In this document: one piece after another, positions 8,696 through 16,017 of the stretch
How positions within the stretch are numbered: position 1 is the stretch's first letter
Layout: every line of letters begins with the position of its first letter
Assembly (NCBI RefSeq): GCF_007993755.1
Contig: NZ_CP042467.1
Span: 3,186,001-3,250,000 of the forward strand
From: Microvenator marinus
Lineage (GTDB): Bacteria; Myxococcota_A; Bradymonadia; Bradymonadales; Bradymonadaceae
Length of the DNA stretch: 64,000 bases
Direction: 5' to 3'
Program-made: the position numbers and the translations under genes
The notes under the pieces: model-generated
Told to the model about the DNA's origin: nothing
Seen by the model: the letters and a program-made list of their open reading frames with translations, nothing else
Database searches by the model: none

Positions 8696-9703
8696 ATGGG
8701 AGATCGTTGCACACTTGTAATTAAAGAAGACAACGCCGTAGAGCTCTTTTTCGGAAACTGGAGCGGAGCGGAATTGCCCGACCAACTCTTTTGGGGCCCA
8801 GACTACGTGGAGGCCTATATCCGCGGTCATGAAGCCGTGGATTTTTGGCTGCCCGACCTCGAATCAAGGGGGTGTGTGGGGCTCGACAAGGACCAAAAAG
8901 TTTTGCTCTTTCATGGGGGTGTTGGCGAGCTCGCGCGGGGCGAGAAGTCGAAGTACTTCTACTCGTTGATGCAGGCTCTTTGGGAGGAGCAGGGTTGGCG
9001 CGTCAAGAAGGTAGATAAGCTCGAGGAGATTGCGGTCCACATGGGATTCCCTGCCCATGTGGTGCAGTGGGTTCCGGAGCCCTTTGACCCGTGGCCGCTC
9101 GAGAGGTTGAATGAGCCGAGGAGTACCGAGTTTGATGGGTTGCTTGTGGAGCCTCGCAAAGAGGTCTACGGAGTCCTCATCGTCACGCCGGACGCTCGGT
9201 TTGGCGCCATGGCGCCTTGGGACAGGCTCTTTGAGCACGGACCCGACTTGCTCGCCCATTTCGCGAACTTTCCACAGGCTTCTGAGGACGCCGGGGCGGA
9301 GGCGACCATTCATCTCGACCCGAACAAAAAGGAGATTCGCGTCAGTTGGTTTCACCCGTACTGTGAACGGTATTTCCCTCATCTCGAAGAGGTCTGGCCG
9401 GGCTGGACATTTCATTTCGACCCTCCGAGCTGGTTGTCCATGGACGATGACGAGGAGTACGACGAAGAGGAGTACGAGGATGAGGAGTACGAGGACGAGG
9501 ATGTCCACTCTCGGGTACACCGAGTTCTTCTGCAGCAGCCCCTGCACGCTGGCCCAGAATTGATGCGCACACTATCCGAGATGGGCGCCGCCGTATCCCC
9601 GGCGGCCGAGGCCGGACCTCCGGTCAATCAACTCTCCATCAAAGAGAAGGCTGCGATCATCTCGAGGGCGATGCACAGCGCGGCGAGTCGCGATAGACGT
9701 TGA
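8696..9703 (+). CDS. Unknown protein with acidic linker
   Basis: A soluble 335-residue protein with a strong AGGGAGGA ribosome site. The N-terminal ~110 residues (starting MGDRCTLVIKEDNAVELFFG) are rich in Trp and aromatics and read like a compact alpha/beta domain. A second such domain follows (around YGVLIVTPDARFGAMAPWDR), then an acidic spacer of alternating Glu, Asp and Tyr (about residues 250-270), then a helical tail. No family is recognised. The gene overlaps the 3' end of the convergent 3D-domain lipoprotein by 47 bases. The acidic tract may be a flexible linker or a charge shield; I cannot say which. Confidence 0.65.
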   Translation: MGDRCTLVIKEDNAVELFFGNWSGAELPDQLFWGPDYVEAYIRGHEAVDFWLPDLESRGCVGLDKDQKVLLFHGGVGELARGEKSKYFYSLMQALWEEQGWRVKKVDKLEEIAVHMGFPAHVVQWVPEPFDPWPLERLNEPRSTEFDGLLVEPRKEVYGVLIVTPDARFGAMAPWDRLFEHGPDLLAHFANFPQASEDAGAEATIHLDPNKKEIRVSWFHPYCERYFPHLEEVWPGWTFHFDPPSWLSMDDDEEYDEEEYEDEEYEDEDVHSRVHRVLLQQPLHAGPELMRTLSEMGAAVSPAAEAGPPVNQLSIKEKAAIISRAMHSAASRDRR

Positions 9704-10457
9704 AAGTCGTTCGGGTGGGGAAGATGTTTTCTAAGGCCTGCCAAAGGCTGCGGCTACCTGCGAAGATATCCACATGGTTGCCGTTGATGCCGCCCCCGAC
9801 GTCGTCTGCGCGAAAACACCCGTCGTGCACAAATCCACCGAGTCCATCAAAGCTCGGAATCTCAAGGCCGTCCCATTCTTCAACGTAGACTGACGTGCCG
9901 TGAGGAATCACATCTATGTCCACCGCCCATGAGCGCAGGGGTTCGAGGGCGTTTCCTCTTGAACCCATGCCCCACGGATGGGTTGCGGGGTTCATGACGG
10001 CCCAACAAAACGAGCACGGCCCGCCACACGAACACGAGGTTGCGTAGTTGATTACACGGCCATCGTCGAGACGCGCGCTACCTTCAATACACGCGGCGTT
10101 TGCGAAACTCGCCGAGACGGTGGCAACAGGGTTGCACTCACGGTCGTAGAGGGGTTCGGTGGCTTCGCCAGTGTGGGCGCCTTCCTCGGCCAGATAGTAG
10201 TAGGTGTTCTCAAAGCTACCCATGAGGGTGCCTTTGGACACAGGCATATCGGGTTCGGCGTCGGCATCTGCGTGTGAGTCAGGTGTGTCGGTGTCCGCGT
10301 CCGGCATGGCATCGGGCTCCAGGCCAAGGTCGGAATTTGAGCCGAGGTCTGCTCTACCAGCCATGTCAGGGCCTTGGTCTGCGGGTTCTTGGATACTTTC
10401 AGGATCGGACGCACACGCAGTAAGCAGGAGAATGAATGCGTAGAGGGTAGGTTTCAT
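9657..10457 (-). CDS. 3D-domain lipoprotein
   Basis: About 266 residues from ATG 10457, with lipobox LLLTACAS. A longer frame starts at 10544 but adds residues ahead of the signal peptide. After the lipidation site comes a linker of Asp, Pro and Ala repeats (DADTDTPDSHADADAEP), then a Cys-rich region (CSCGGPCSFCW) and a C-terminal domain with VIPHGTSVYVEEW, HDGCFRADDVGGGINGNHVD and IFAG. This is the 3D (Asp-Asp-Asp) fold, a double-psi barrel also found in MltA transglycosylases, in which the conserved Asp residues form the active site. A role in peptidoglycan cleavage is likely but unproven. Confidence 0.75.
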   Translation of the reverse strand: MKPTLYAFILLLTACASDPESIQEPADQGPDMAGRADLGSNSDLGLEPDAMPDADTDTPDSHADADAEPDMPVSKGTLMGSFENTYYYLAEEGAHTGEATEPLYDRECNPVATVSASFANAACIEGSARLDDGRVINYATSCSCGGPCSFCWAVMNPATHPWGMGSRGNALEPLRSWAVDIDVIPHGTSVYVEEWDGLEIPSFDGLGGFVHDGCFRADDVGGGINGNHVDIFAGSRSLWQALENIFPTRTTFNVYRDSPRCASPSR

Positions 10458-10482
10458 GGAGGTTTGCGGGTTTTGGTTGGGT

Positions 10483-10631
10483 GGGGCTGTCTTTCCTATA
10501 CATGTTGTGTAGCTCAGATTGGCCTTAGAATTGACACCATTCATCTGAGGAGGACAAGGGGGCTGTCTTTCCTATACATGTTGTGTAGCTCAGATTGGCC
10601 TTAGAATTGACACCATTCATCTGAGGAGGAC
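10483..10631. repeat. Perfect 73-bp direct tandem repeat
   Basis: The segment 10483-10555 recurs without change at 10559-10631, separated by three bases (AAG). Each unit runs from GGGGCTGTCTTTCCTATAC to CATCTGAGGAGGAC and contains TTGACA (10531-10536 and 10607-10612). The second unit runs straight into the right arm of a dispersed hairpin, while the first unit lacks that arm. The duplication therefore covers the left half of the hairpin element and its upstream sequence. It lies between the starts of two divergent genes, so it is probably a duplicated regulatory segment. Confidence 0.9.
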
Positions 10632-10643
10632 GGAGCCCTCCTC
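10623..10643 (+). repeat. Dispersed hairpin element, copy upstream of nuclease-like gene
   Basis: Arms GAGGAGG (10623-10629) and CCTCCTC (10637-10643) flank the loop ACGGAGC. Matching elements are at 15982, 24117, 33442 and 62707. Here it lies 13 bases before the ATG of the gene at 10657, which has no other Shine-Dalgarno sequence. The left arm resembles a Shine-Dalgarno and the right arm resembles the anti-Shine-Dalgarno. Confidence 0.7.
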
Positions 10644-10656
10644 TACACTAAAAATC

Positions 10657-11136
10657 ATGATAGCAGACCTGGAAAATTTGGGATGGATAATTGCAGCCGT
10701 AGTCATAGGCCTATGGCTTCTGGGAGCGATTCGCAGGAGCTGGATACGCGCGGCCTATAGACGTCAAATGCGCCGGCAACAGCGCCGCGCACAACGTGGT
10801 GAAAAGGAAGCTGTGAGGCTTCTGGAGAGCGAGGGATTTGAGATTGTGGATTCGCAGGTCCATCTCCTCTGGCCGGTGCATGTGGGTCATGAGGAGGTCG
10901 AGATTCGATTGATTGCGGACCTCATCGTAGAGCGTGATGGTTGGCGCTATGTGGCGGAGGTCAAGACAGGAGGCGCAGCGCCTTCCATCAAGACGGCCGC
11001 CACAAGGCGACAACTTCTCGAGTACTTTGTGGCTTTTGAGTGTGATGGGGTCTTGCTCGTTGATATGGAGCGGGGATCCATTATGGAAGTGGATTTTTCG
11101 TCGAGTGGTCGGGAAATTGGGGAGGATAGCGCCTAA
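10657..11136 (+). CDS. Membrane-anchored PD-(D/E)XK-like protein
   Basis: A protein of 159 residues. A single hydrophobic helix at about residues 8-24 (WIIAAVVIGLWLLGAI) is followed by a strongly basic stretch (RQMRRQQRRAQRGEKEA) and a soluble domain. That domain carries LLESEGFEIVDSQ, then IADLIVERDGWRYVAEVKTGG, matching the D...(E)xK core of PD-(D/E)XK nucleases (Asp in IADLI, Glu-Val-Lys in AEVKTG), then RRQLLEYFVAF. The fold resembles restriction-type and Holliday-junction-type nucleases, but the family also includes inactive members. It is followed after 15 bases by the Fic fusion gene, with which it may be cotranscribed. Nuclease activity is inferred only. Confidence 0.65.
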   Translation: MIADLENLGWIIAAVVIGLWLLGAIRRSWIRAAYRRQMRRQQRRAQRGEKEAVRLLESEGFEIVDSQVHLLWPVHVGHEEVEIRLIADLIVERDGWRYVAEVKTGGAAPSIKTAATRRQLLEYFVAFECDGVLLVDMERGSIMEVDFSSSGREIGEDSA

Positions 11137-11151
11137 AGAGCCCATGCTATT

Positions 11152-12525
11152 TTGTATTTTTGTCAAAAATACCGTATTTTTGTCAAATTAACGCATGATG
11201 AGTTAGTTGCTGAAAACGCGCTAAAAATCGCCTTAATGCGGCACCCTGGAGCCGTGATTTCGCACAGAAGTTCGCTCGAAATGCGGCCTACAGGCGGGAC
11301 TCTCTTTTTGACCGGGAGCTACGATGCAACGGAATCCATCCACGGGCTTACGATAAGGCTTATTCGTGGGCCAGGCCCTCTAGACTCAGATATGCCGTTC
11401 TTGGACGGGTATCGCTCTTCGAACACACGTGCGCTAATCGAAAACCTCACTCCGACTCGAACCCATGATGTCTCAAAGGTGCTGCCTCGGGAAGAGATTG
11501 AGCATCGACTCGTGATGGTGTTCGATGAGGAAGGACGAAGAGGATTGATCAAGCTCCGAAAGTCCGCGGAAGCCCTGGCAGATATCCCTGAGTTCGAGAC
11601 GGGCGCTCAGAATCTGATCGAGCTCATCGGGACCCTTTTGGGCACTCGGAAGGCTGAGCTAGAGAGTAGAATTGCAAAGGCACGCATTGCGGCACGGCCC
11701 TTTGACGGAGCCTGTGTCCAACTCTTTGAGTTGCTTGTTGCGGAGTTGCAGAAGACCGAATGGCTTGCGGTTTCGAGGCAAACGCCACCTCTATTGAAGC
11801 ATGAGCGACAGGCGCTGGCTTTTATCGACACGTACTTCTCCAACTATATTGAGGGGACCCAGTTCTTGCTTGAGGAGGCTCAAAGTATTGTCTTTGACGG
11901 CCAGATTCCGACACATCGACCTCAAGATGCCCATGATATTGTGGGGACATATCAACTGCTTGTAGACGAGACCGAGATGAAGACCTCGTTGAGCAATTTT
12001 GACCAATTGGAGGATCTCGAGGCGCTATTGGTGAGGCGGCATCATACGATTCTGAATGGCCGTCATGAAAAAAACCCCGGAAAGTTCAAGCAACATAGAA
12101 ATAGAGCCGGCAACACGGAGTTTGTGGCACCGGAGCTTGTGCAAGGTACGCTTGAAAAGGGCCTCACAATCCTGCGCGAACTTGAGACGCCATTTCAACG
12201 TGCCGCTTTTGCGATGTTCATGATCACTCAGATCCATCCGTTTGATGACGGGAATGGCCGCCTTGCGCGTGCGACAATGAATGCCGAGCTCAATGCGTCT
12301 GGAGAGGCGCACATCATCATTGCCACGGCGTATCGAGAGGACTACCTGGGCGCCTTGAGGCGACTTTCGAGAAACAAGGACCCCGTCACCTACCTTCGCA
12401 TGCTGAGCCGCGCTCACGAGTACACATCTCGCCTCGATTTTGCGGACTTCGACGCTCTTGTGGACACATTGCGACGCACGAATGCATTTGATGATTCGGG
12501 TGCGCGGATTCTAAAACTACCTTGA
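11152..12525 (+). CDS. AbiEi-like domain fused to Fic AMP-transferase
   Basis: A 457-residue protein. About residues 1-120 contain MRHPGAVISHRSSL, LIRGPGPL and ALIENL, which resembles the AbiEi-type antitoxin/winged-helix region found at the N-terminus of some Fic proteins. The Fic domain (about residues 200-400) carries the active-site motif HPFDDGNGRLAR; the His and the GNGR loop catalyse AMP transfer from ATP to target proteins. FSNYIEG matches the (S/T)xxxE(G/N) autoinhibitory motif of class II Fic proteins, upstream of the active site. The only available start after the upstream stop (11134) is TTG 11152. Self-inhibited Fic enzymes are often toxins or regulators; the target is unknown. 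Confidence 0.85.
   Translation: MYFCQKYRIFVKLTHDELVAENALKIALMRHPGAVISHRSSLEMRPTGGTLFLTGSYDATESIHGLTIRLIRGPGPLDSDMPFLDGYRSSNTRALIENLTPTRTHDVSKVLPREEIEHRLVMVFDEEGRRGLIKLRKSAEALADIPEFETGAQNLIELIGTLLGTRKAELESRIAKARIAARPFDGACVQLFELLVAELQKTEWLAVSRQTPPLLKHERQALAFIDTYFSNYIEGTQFLLEEAQSIVFDGQIPTHRPQDAHDIVGTYQLLVDETEMKTSLSNFDQLEDLEALLVRRHHTILNGRHEKNPGKFKQHRNRAGNTEFVAPELVQGTLEKGLTILRELETPFQRAAFAMFMITQIHPFDDGNGRLARATMNAELNASGEAHIIIATAYREDYLGALRRLSRNKDPVTYLRMLSRAHEYTSRLDFADFDALVDTLRRTNAFDDSGARILKLP
11154..11187. promoter_or_regulatory. Direct and inverted repeats at the start of the Fic gene (possible operator)
   Basis: GTATTTTTGTCAAA occurs at 11154-11167 and again at 11174-11187, a 20-base period. Between them, AAAAATAC (11165-11172) and GTATTTTT (11174-11181) form a perfect palindrome around one C. 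The Fic fusion that follows has an AbiEi-like N-terminal region, a family known to bind inverted repeats upstream of its own gene, so this is a candidate operator. If the TTG at 11152 is the real start, the repeats are also coding. Confidence 0.45.
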
Positions 12526-13467
12526 GCGCTGCCGACGTCGAAACAGACAGAACAAGAAGATGAGAGGCAAAACGAGGCCAGAGCCTTGTGAAGATGCGCA
12601 ACCGCACCCTTCGGACGTAGCGTTGGACTGCGTGTCACCTGGTTGATTAGGAACGTCTGGAAGATTGGACTCTTCCGGGCATTCGAGGTTTACGGTTAGG
12701 GTATTGGACTCGAGCTCCACGTCTGTTCCCAGGATGTAGGCGCGCATTCTGACGTCAACTGGCCCTGTCACGTAGTATTCTTGCGGCTGTTCCCATGCAC
12801 TGCCGCAAATCGTGAGCACGCGGTCTTTAGCAAAGCCGACCCAAGACTCCCCCGGTTTGTACATGCCGCCGAGGATTTCGGAGACCTTCCATGACGTGTC
12901 GTTCACATAGGTCTCGAGGACGATGACGCCCTGCCAGTGCTCGAGCTCCTGGGGCAGTTCCAGTTCGACGTCTACGTAGGAGACTTCTACGTCTTCGAAG
13001 CAAGATGCGCCGGCTTCGAGCTGGACCTCTCCGAATTGCGGTTCACTGGCTTTTAGCTCACCCAGAGTTGTTGGGAAGCTTTGCGCCTCACCCGTTGAGA
13101 ACGAGTACTCGGGAAGTGACTCGCCACAGATTACAAAACCGTCCTCCCACTCAAGTTCGCCGTCGGGCTCAAGACGCAAGGTGTAGTTCTGGTTCTCGGC
13201 GAAGCCCTCTCGCGGCGAAATCTTCCACCAATTCCCGACCTCCTCGATCTCAATCTCTACAGGCCCGTCGGAGTCTTCGAGCACCACGCCGGCATTAGTG
13301 GGATCCGAATCATAAGTATCCATGAGCACATACTCGGCATTCGCCGGAATGGTCAGGCCTTGAGACGCGAGTTCAAACGTCTCAGCACAGATTTGGATAG
13401 AGCATGCCCAAGCTGGCGCTGAGACCAGCATCCCGATTACTCCAACCCACCACAATGATTTTTTCAC
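12517..13467 (-). CDS. Secreted protein with MYXO-CTERM-like tail
   Basis: A protein of 316 residues with a signal peptide (VIGMLVSAPAWA, then CSIQ) and GTG start 13467 behind GGAGGG. Most of the mature part is an acidic beta-rich region containing several Cys (CAETF, VICGES, ASCFED, TICGSA), without a recognised family. The C-terminus carries the sorting-type signal: a Cys-rich GCGCAS, a hydrophobic helix (GLVLPLIFLFCLF) and an Arg cluster (RRRQRSR). This matches MYXO-CTERM, thought to be cleaved and anchored in Myxococcota. The gene converges with the Fic gene and overlaps it by 9 bases. Confidence 0.8.
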   Translation of the reverse strand: MKKSLWWVGVIGMLVSAPAWACSIQICAETFELASQGLTIPANAEYVLMDTYDSDPTNAGVVLEDSDGPVEIEIEEVGNWWKISPREGFAENQNYTLRLEPDGELEWEDGFVICGESLPEYSFSTGEAQSFPTTLGELKASEPQFGEVQLEAGASCFEDVEVSYVDVELELPQELEHWQGVIVLETYVNDTSWKVSEILGGMYKPGESWVGFAKDRVLTICGSAWEQPQEYYVTGPVDVRMRAYILGTDVELESNTLTVNLECPEESNLPDVPNQPGDTQSNATSEGCGCASSQGSGLVLPLIFLFCLFRRRQRSR

Positions 13468-13542
13468 ATTCCCTCCGCGTCGACTTTTAGTCGTCGGGAG
13501 TCTAGCTGATTGTGGTGGGCAAAGAAAACGATTTTTAAGCCC

Positions 13543-15084
13543 TCAAGGAGCAACGTGATATGGGGATGGCGGACCGAAACAATGGCTATCCCATGAGCCG
13601 CTATTGACGGTCGCCCCCAAGTAGACTGTTCCTTCCTGTCGGTTTCCGAATCCATCGTGTGTGGAGTAGCGGCGCACTGACCAATCAAAGTAAGGACTGT
13701 TGATCGCGCCAGAGCCAGCTACAGTGTAAGTTCCCTGGATTTGGCCGTTTGACCCGTACGCAAGATAGTTCTTAGAAGTGCTGGTTCGTCCGTCTTGAGC
13801 GAAGTAGTAGTACGCGCCATCCCACGCAAACGTAGTCCCGAACGTGTTTATCTCAACGGGCTGCTGGGAGAGTGGCACCACTTTGTTTAGAGTCAAATTC
13901 GCCGAACCCGATACGACGGTGTAGTGCCTAACGCCTGCTCCATCATAGCAAAGGAACTCGTCGTTTGAAGTCGAGATTTGGTGGCAGCTACCCGTGAACC
14001 CGTCTGAGAAGATGGCTGAACGTTGATTTGAGAGCGTTCCCGTAGCGTCGATGTCCGCAACGTAGTAGCTCGAAGCAGGATGACCAACATACGAGCCAGG
14101 TGCTCCAACGATCTGCCTTGGACCCGCGACAAGGACAAAGCGCCCCCATGCGGTTGCCGTGTCCTGATCGGGTGAAGCCGCCCAATCGCTCGTTCCGGGG
14201 GCAAACTTCCAATATCCGTTTCTCGCAAAGTCTCCGCTTAAGAGTTGATTAGAGACGTTGTCCCAGACAGTTGAGATCAGGTTGTTGGTGAAGACATAGC
14301 ACTGCTCGTGATTATCAAAGACCGTGCTAACGGCTGGCTCTGAGAGCAAGAGGCCAGAGTCACAGACATAGAGTGATTGGTCGATTTCGGCAGTATCGAG
14401 CGCACCGTCTTGATTGTCGTCTATTCCAGCGATGAGCCTTTGCCCTCCGAATTGACAATTGGCTCCAGGAGGCTCGTTGATAACCTCGAGCAACAAATCC
14501 GCTCCGTCTTGACCATCTTGACCGGGAGCGCCGTCCTGGCCTGGAGGGCCTTGCATTCCTTCTTCTCCGTTGCAGATATATGCACTGGAGGTCACCTCTG
14601 TGGGTTCAAGAGTTCCACTACCATCGGTGTCAGCGCCTGCTTCTATCAATTGCCCACCGGCCACACAGTTTGCCCCCGCTTGCTCAGGGGTAATATTGAT
14701 GAGGGTAGTCAGACCGTCGGCCCCAGGGGCGCCATCCTGACCATCCGCGCCCGGAGATCCATCCTCACCCGGAGTGCCGTCCGAGCCTGGTGTTCCATCA
14801 GTACCGTTGCATACGGTCGTACTTTCAGCGACTTCCTCGTCACCAAGAATGCCATCCTGACTAGTGTCGACTCCAAACTCAATCAACGAACCACCCGTTG
14901 GGCATGTGTCCCCGGGCTCGATGGGTGTAGTGCGAAAGAGAGTAGACTGGCCATCCGCGCCATTTTGACGGTCTTGGCCGTCTTGGCCGTCGGCGCCGCC
15001 ACAGGCAGCGCACAAAAGTAGGGTGATCAGAGACAACATTTTGGGTGTGTGCTTCACGCAAGTCCTCGTCAGAAAGTCGAACAT
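13543..15084 (-). CDS. Collagen-like DUF7151-type lipoprotein
   Basis: A protein of 513 residues with lipobox LLLCAACGG. The N-terminal half alternates collagen-like Gly-X-Y stretches (GADGQDGQ, GPPGQDGAPGQDGQDG, GEDGSPGADGQDGAPG) with three copies of a repeat built around PPGANC-x-GGQ-x-I-x-G-D-x-DGxLxxxEVxxxxYVCNG. That repeat corresponds to the DUF7151 Cys-rich module found in deltaproteobacterial surface lipoproteins. The C-terminal half is a Ser, Thr and aromatic-rich beta domain with no recognised family. ATG 15084 lacks a clear ribosome site; ATG 15039 (MLSLITLL) begins directly at the signal peptide and is the alternative. Confidence 0.8.
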   Translation of the reverse strand: MFDFLTRTCVKHTPKMLSLITLLLCAACGGADGQDGQDRQNGADGQSTLFRTTPIEPGDTCPTGGSLIEFGVDTSQDGILGDEEVAESTTVCNGTDGTPGSDGTPGEDGSPGADGQDGAPGADGLTTLINITPEQAGANCVAGGQLIEAGADTDGSGTLEPTEVTSSAYICNGEEGMQGPPGQDGAPGQDGQDGADLLLEVINEPPGANCQFGGQRLIAGIDDNQDGALDTAEIDQSLYVCDSGLLLSEPAVSTVFDNHEQCYVFTNNLISTVWDNVSNQLLSGDFARNGYWKFAPGTSDWAASPDQDTATAWGRFVLVAGPRQIVGAPGSYVGHPASSYYVADIDATGTLSNQRSAIFSDGFTGSCHQISTSNDEFLCYDGAGVRHYTVVSGSANLTLNKVVPLSQQPVEINTFGTTFAWDGAYYYFAQDGRTSTSKNYLAYGSNGQIQGTYTVAGSGAINSPYFDWSVRRYSTHDGFGNRQEGTVYLGATVNSGSWDSHCFGPPSPYHVAP

Positions 15085-15210
15085 AGTCCGAACGGTGATG
15101 TCTTGTATTTTGGTACGTTACATCGGTAGGGGCTTCACCCGGCCTAGTCAACCATCATTCGGGGTCACTATTCCACAAATACGAACCTAAGCGGTCGTAG
15201 ACCCCTTCCT

Positions 15211-15624
15211 TCAATCGAATGGATTATAGATCTCGATACCCCGAATTTTTTGGCCGGAGTTTAGGTCTTCTGACATCAACTTCTGACAGTTTGCGGTCTG
15301 CGCTGCGGTAACAATAAGCGCGTCCCAAAAACTCACGGATTCCAGTCGGTGTAGATGGATAGCTTCGTGGATCATTTCAATGCGAATAGCCACCACCTCG
15401 AAAGCACCCAACAATTTGACCTTCTTTTCTGCCACAGCCGGATCGATTCCAAGCTTTCGCGTCGAGACTACAAAATACTCCTGAAGTACCTGCGTCGATA
15501 TCACTCCTGTTCCATTCCGCAAATGATGAGCAATGACCTTTCGAGCTACTTCACATTTTGCCCCTGAATCCACATCATCTGCGTAGATTAGGACATTGGT
15601 ATCTAGGAATACCCGGCCACTCAA
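15211..15624 (-). CDS. vapC: PIN-domain toxin (VapC-like)
   Basis: A 137-residue PIN domain. It opens with VFLDTNVLIYADD (catalytic Asp) and has a central Glu in VLQEYF. Near the C-terminus it has SFWDALIVTAA (conserved Asp) and MSEDLNSGQ (last acidic residues). These are the Mg-binding acids of VapC-type ribonucleases. The length is normal for VapC. The start ATG overlaps the last four bases of the antitoxin frame, so translation is coupled. VapC toxins cleave tRNA or rRNA, but the specific target here is not known. Confidence 0.9.
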   Translation of the reverse strand: MSGRVFLDTNVLIYADDVDSGAKCEVARKVIAHHLRNGTGVISTQVLQEYFVVSTRKLGIDPAVAEKKVKLLGAFEVVAIRIEMIHEAIHLHRLESVSFWDALIVTAAQTANCQKLMSEDLNSGQKIRGIEIYNPFD

Positions 15625-15851
15625 AGTCTTCCCTCGTAGGCGTCACTTCGGTCAAAACGCTTGCCACCAGAGTGCCCGGCATGGCTTTCCCAAAGCAACT
15701 CCAGCTCACGAACCACATCGTCCCCGTTGACTTCTCCAGCGACAGTTTGGAGGTAGTTCCGGACCATCTCATTCAGGCTGATTCCTTGCTGCTTCGCAAC
15801 TTGGCGTGCGCGTTCAACAAGTTGTGCATCGACGGACAGAGTAATATTCAT
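15621..15851 (-). CDS. vapB: VapB-type antitoxin
   Basis: A 76-residue protein with an N-terminal ribbon-helix-helix-like strand and helices (MNITLSVDAQLVERARQVAK, GISLNEMVRNYLQ) and a tail that would bind the toxin (RELELLWESHAGHS). This layout is typical of antitoxins paired with PIN toxins (RHH/DUF6364 type). AGGAGG lies upstream of the ATG at 15851. Antitoxins of this type bind their own promoter. A palindrome between the -35 and -10 boxes just upstream is the likely binding site. Confidence 0.85.
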   Translation of the reverse strand: MNITLSVDAQLVERARQVAKQQGISLNEMVRNYLQTVAGEVNGDDVVRELELLWESHAGHSGGKRFDRSDAYEGRL

Positions 15852-15869
15852 AACACCTCCTGAGACACA

Positions 15870-15898
15870 TAATACGTGCGCACATATCCCGTGTCAAC
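15870..15898 (-). promoter_or_regulatory. vapBC promoter with embedded palindrome
   Basis: On the minus strand, TTGACA (15893-15898) and TATTAT (15870-15875) are exactly 17 bases apart and 18-47 bases ahead of the vapB start. The spacer holds a near-perfect palindrome at 15873-15888 (half-sites ATACGTGC and GCACATAT, one mismatch). Binding there would block RNA polymerase, as expected for an autoregulated toxin-antitoxin operon. A second palindrome, CACATGTG, lies at 15904-15911, just upstream of the -35 box. Confidence 0.75.
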
Positions 15899-15981
15899 GA
15901 CTTCACATGTGCACTTTTGGGTTTGTCTCTCGTTGACGTTCATCATAGACCTTGGGCATTCGTCTTTCTTCCCGGTTCATC

Positions 15982-16004
15982 CTACGAGGACAGAGCCCTC
16001 GTAG
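15982..16004 (+). repeat. Dispersed hairpin element upstream of thrA
   Basis: Arms CTACGAGG (15982-15989) and CCTCGTAG (15997-16004) are a perfect 8-bp match around the loop ACAGAGC. The element ends 13 bases before the thrA ATG. The thrA ribosome site (TTGGAG) follows it directly, so folding could affect translation. GTCTTTCTT lies upstream, as it does at the copy near 24117. Confidence 0.75.
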
Positions 16005-16017
16005 ACTTGGAGTTTGA

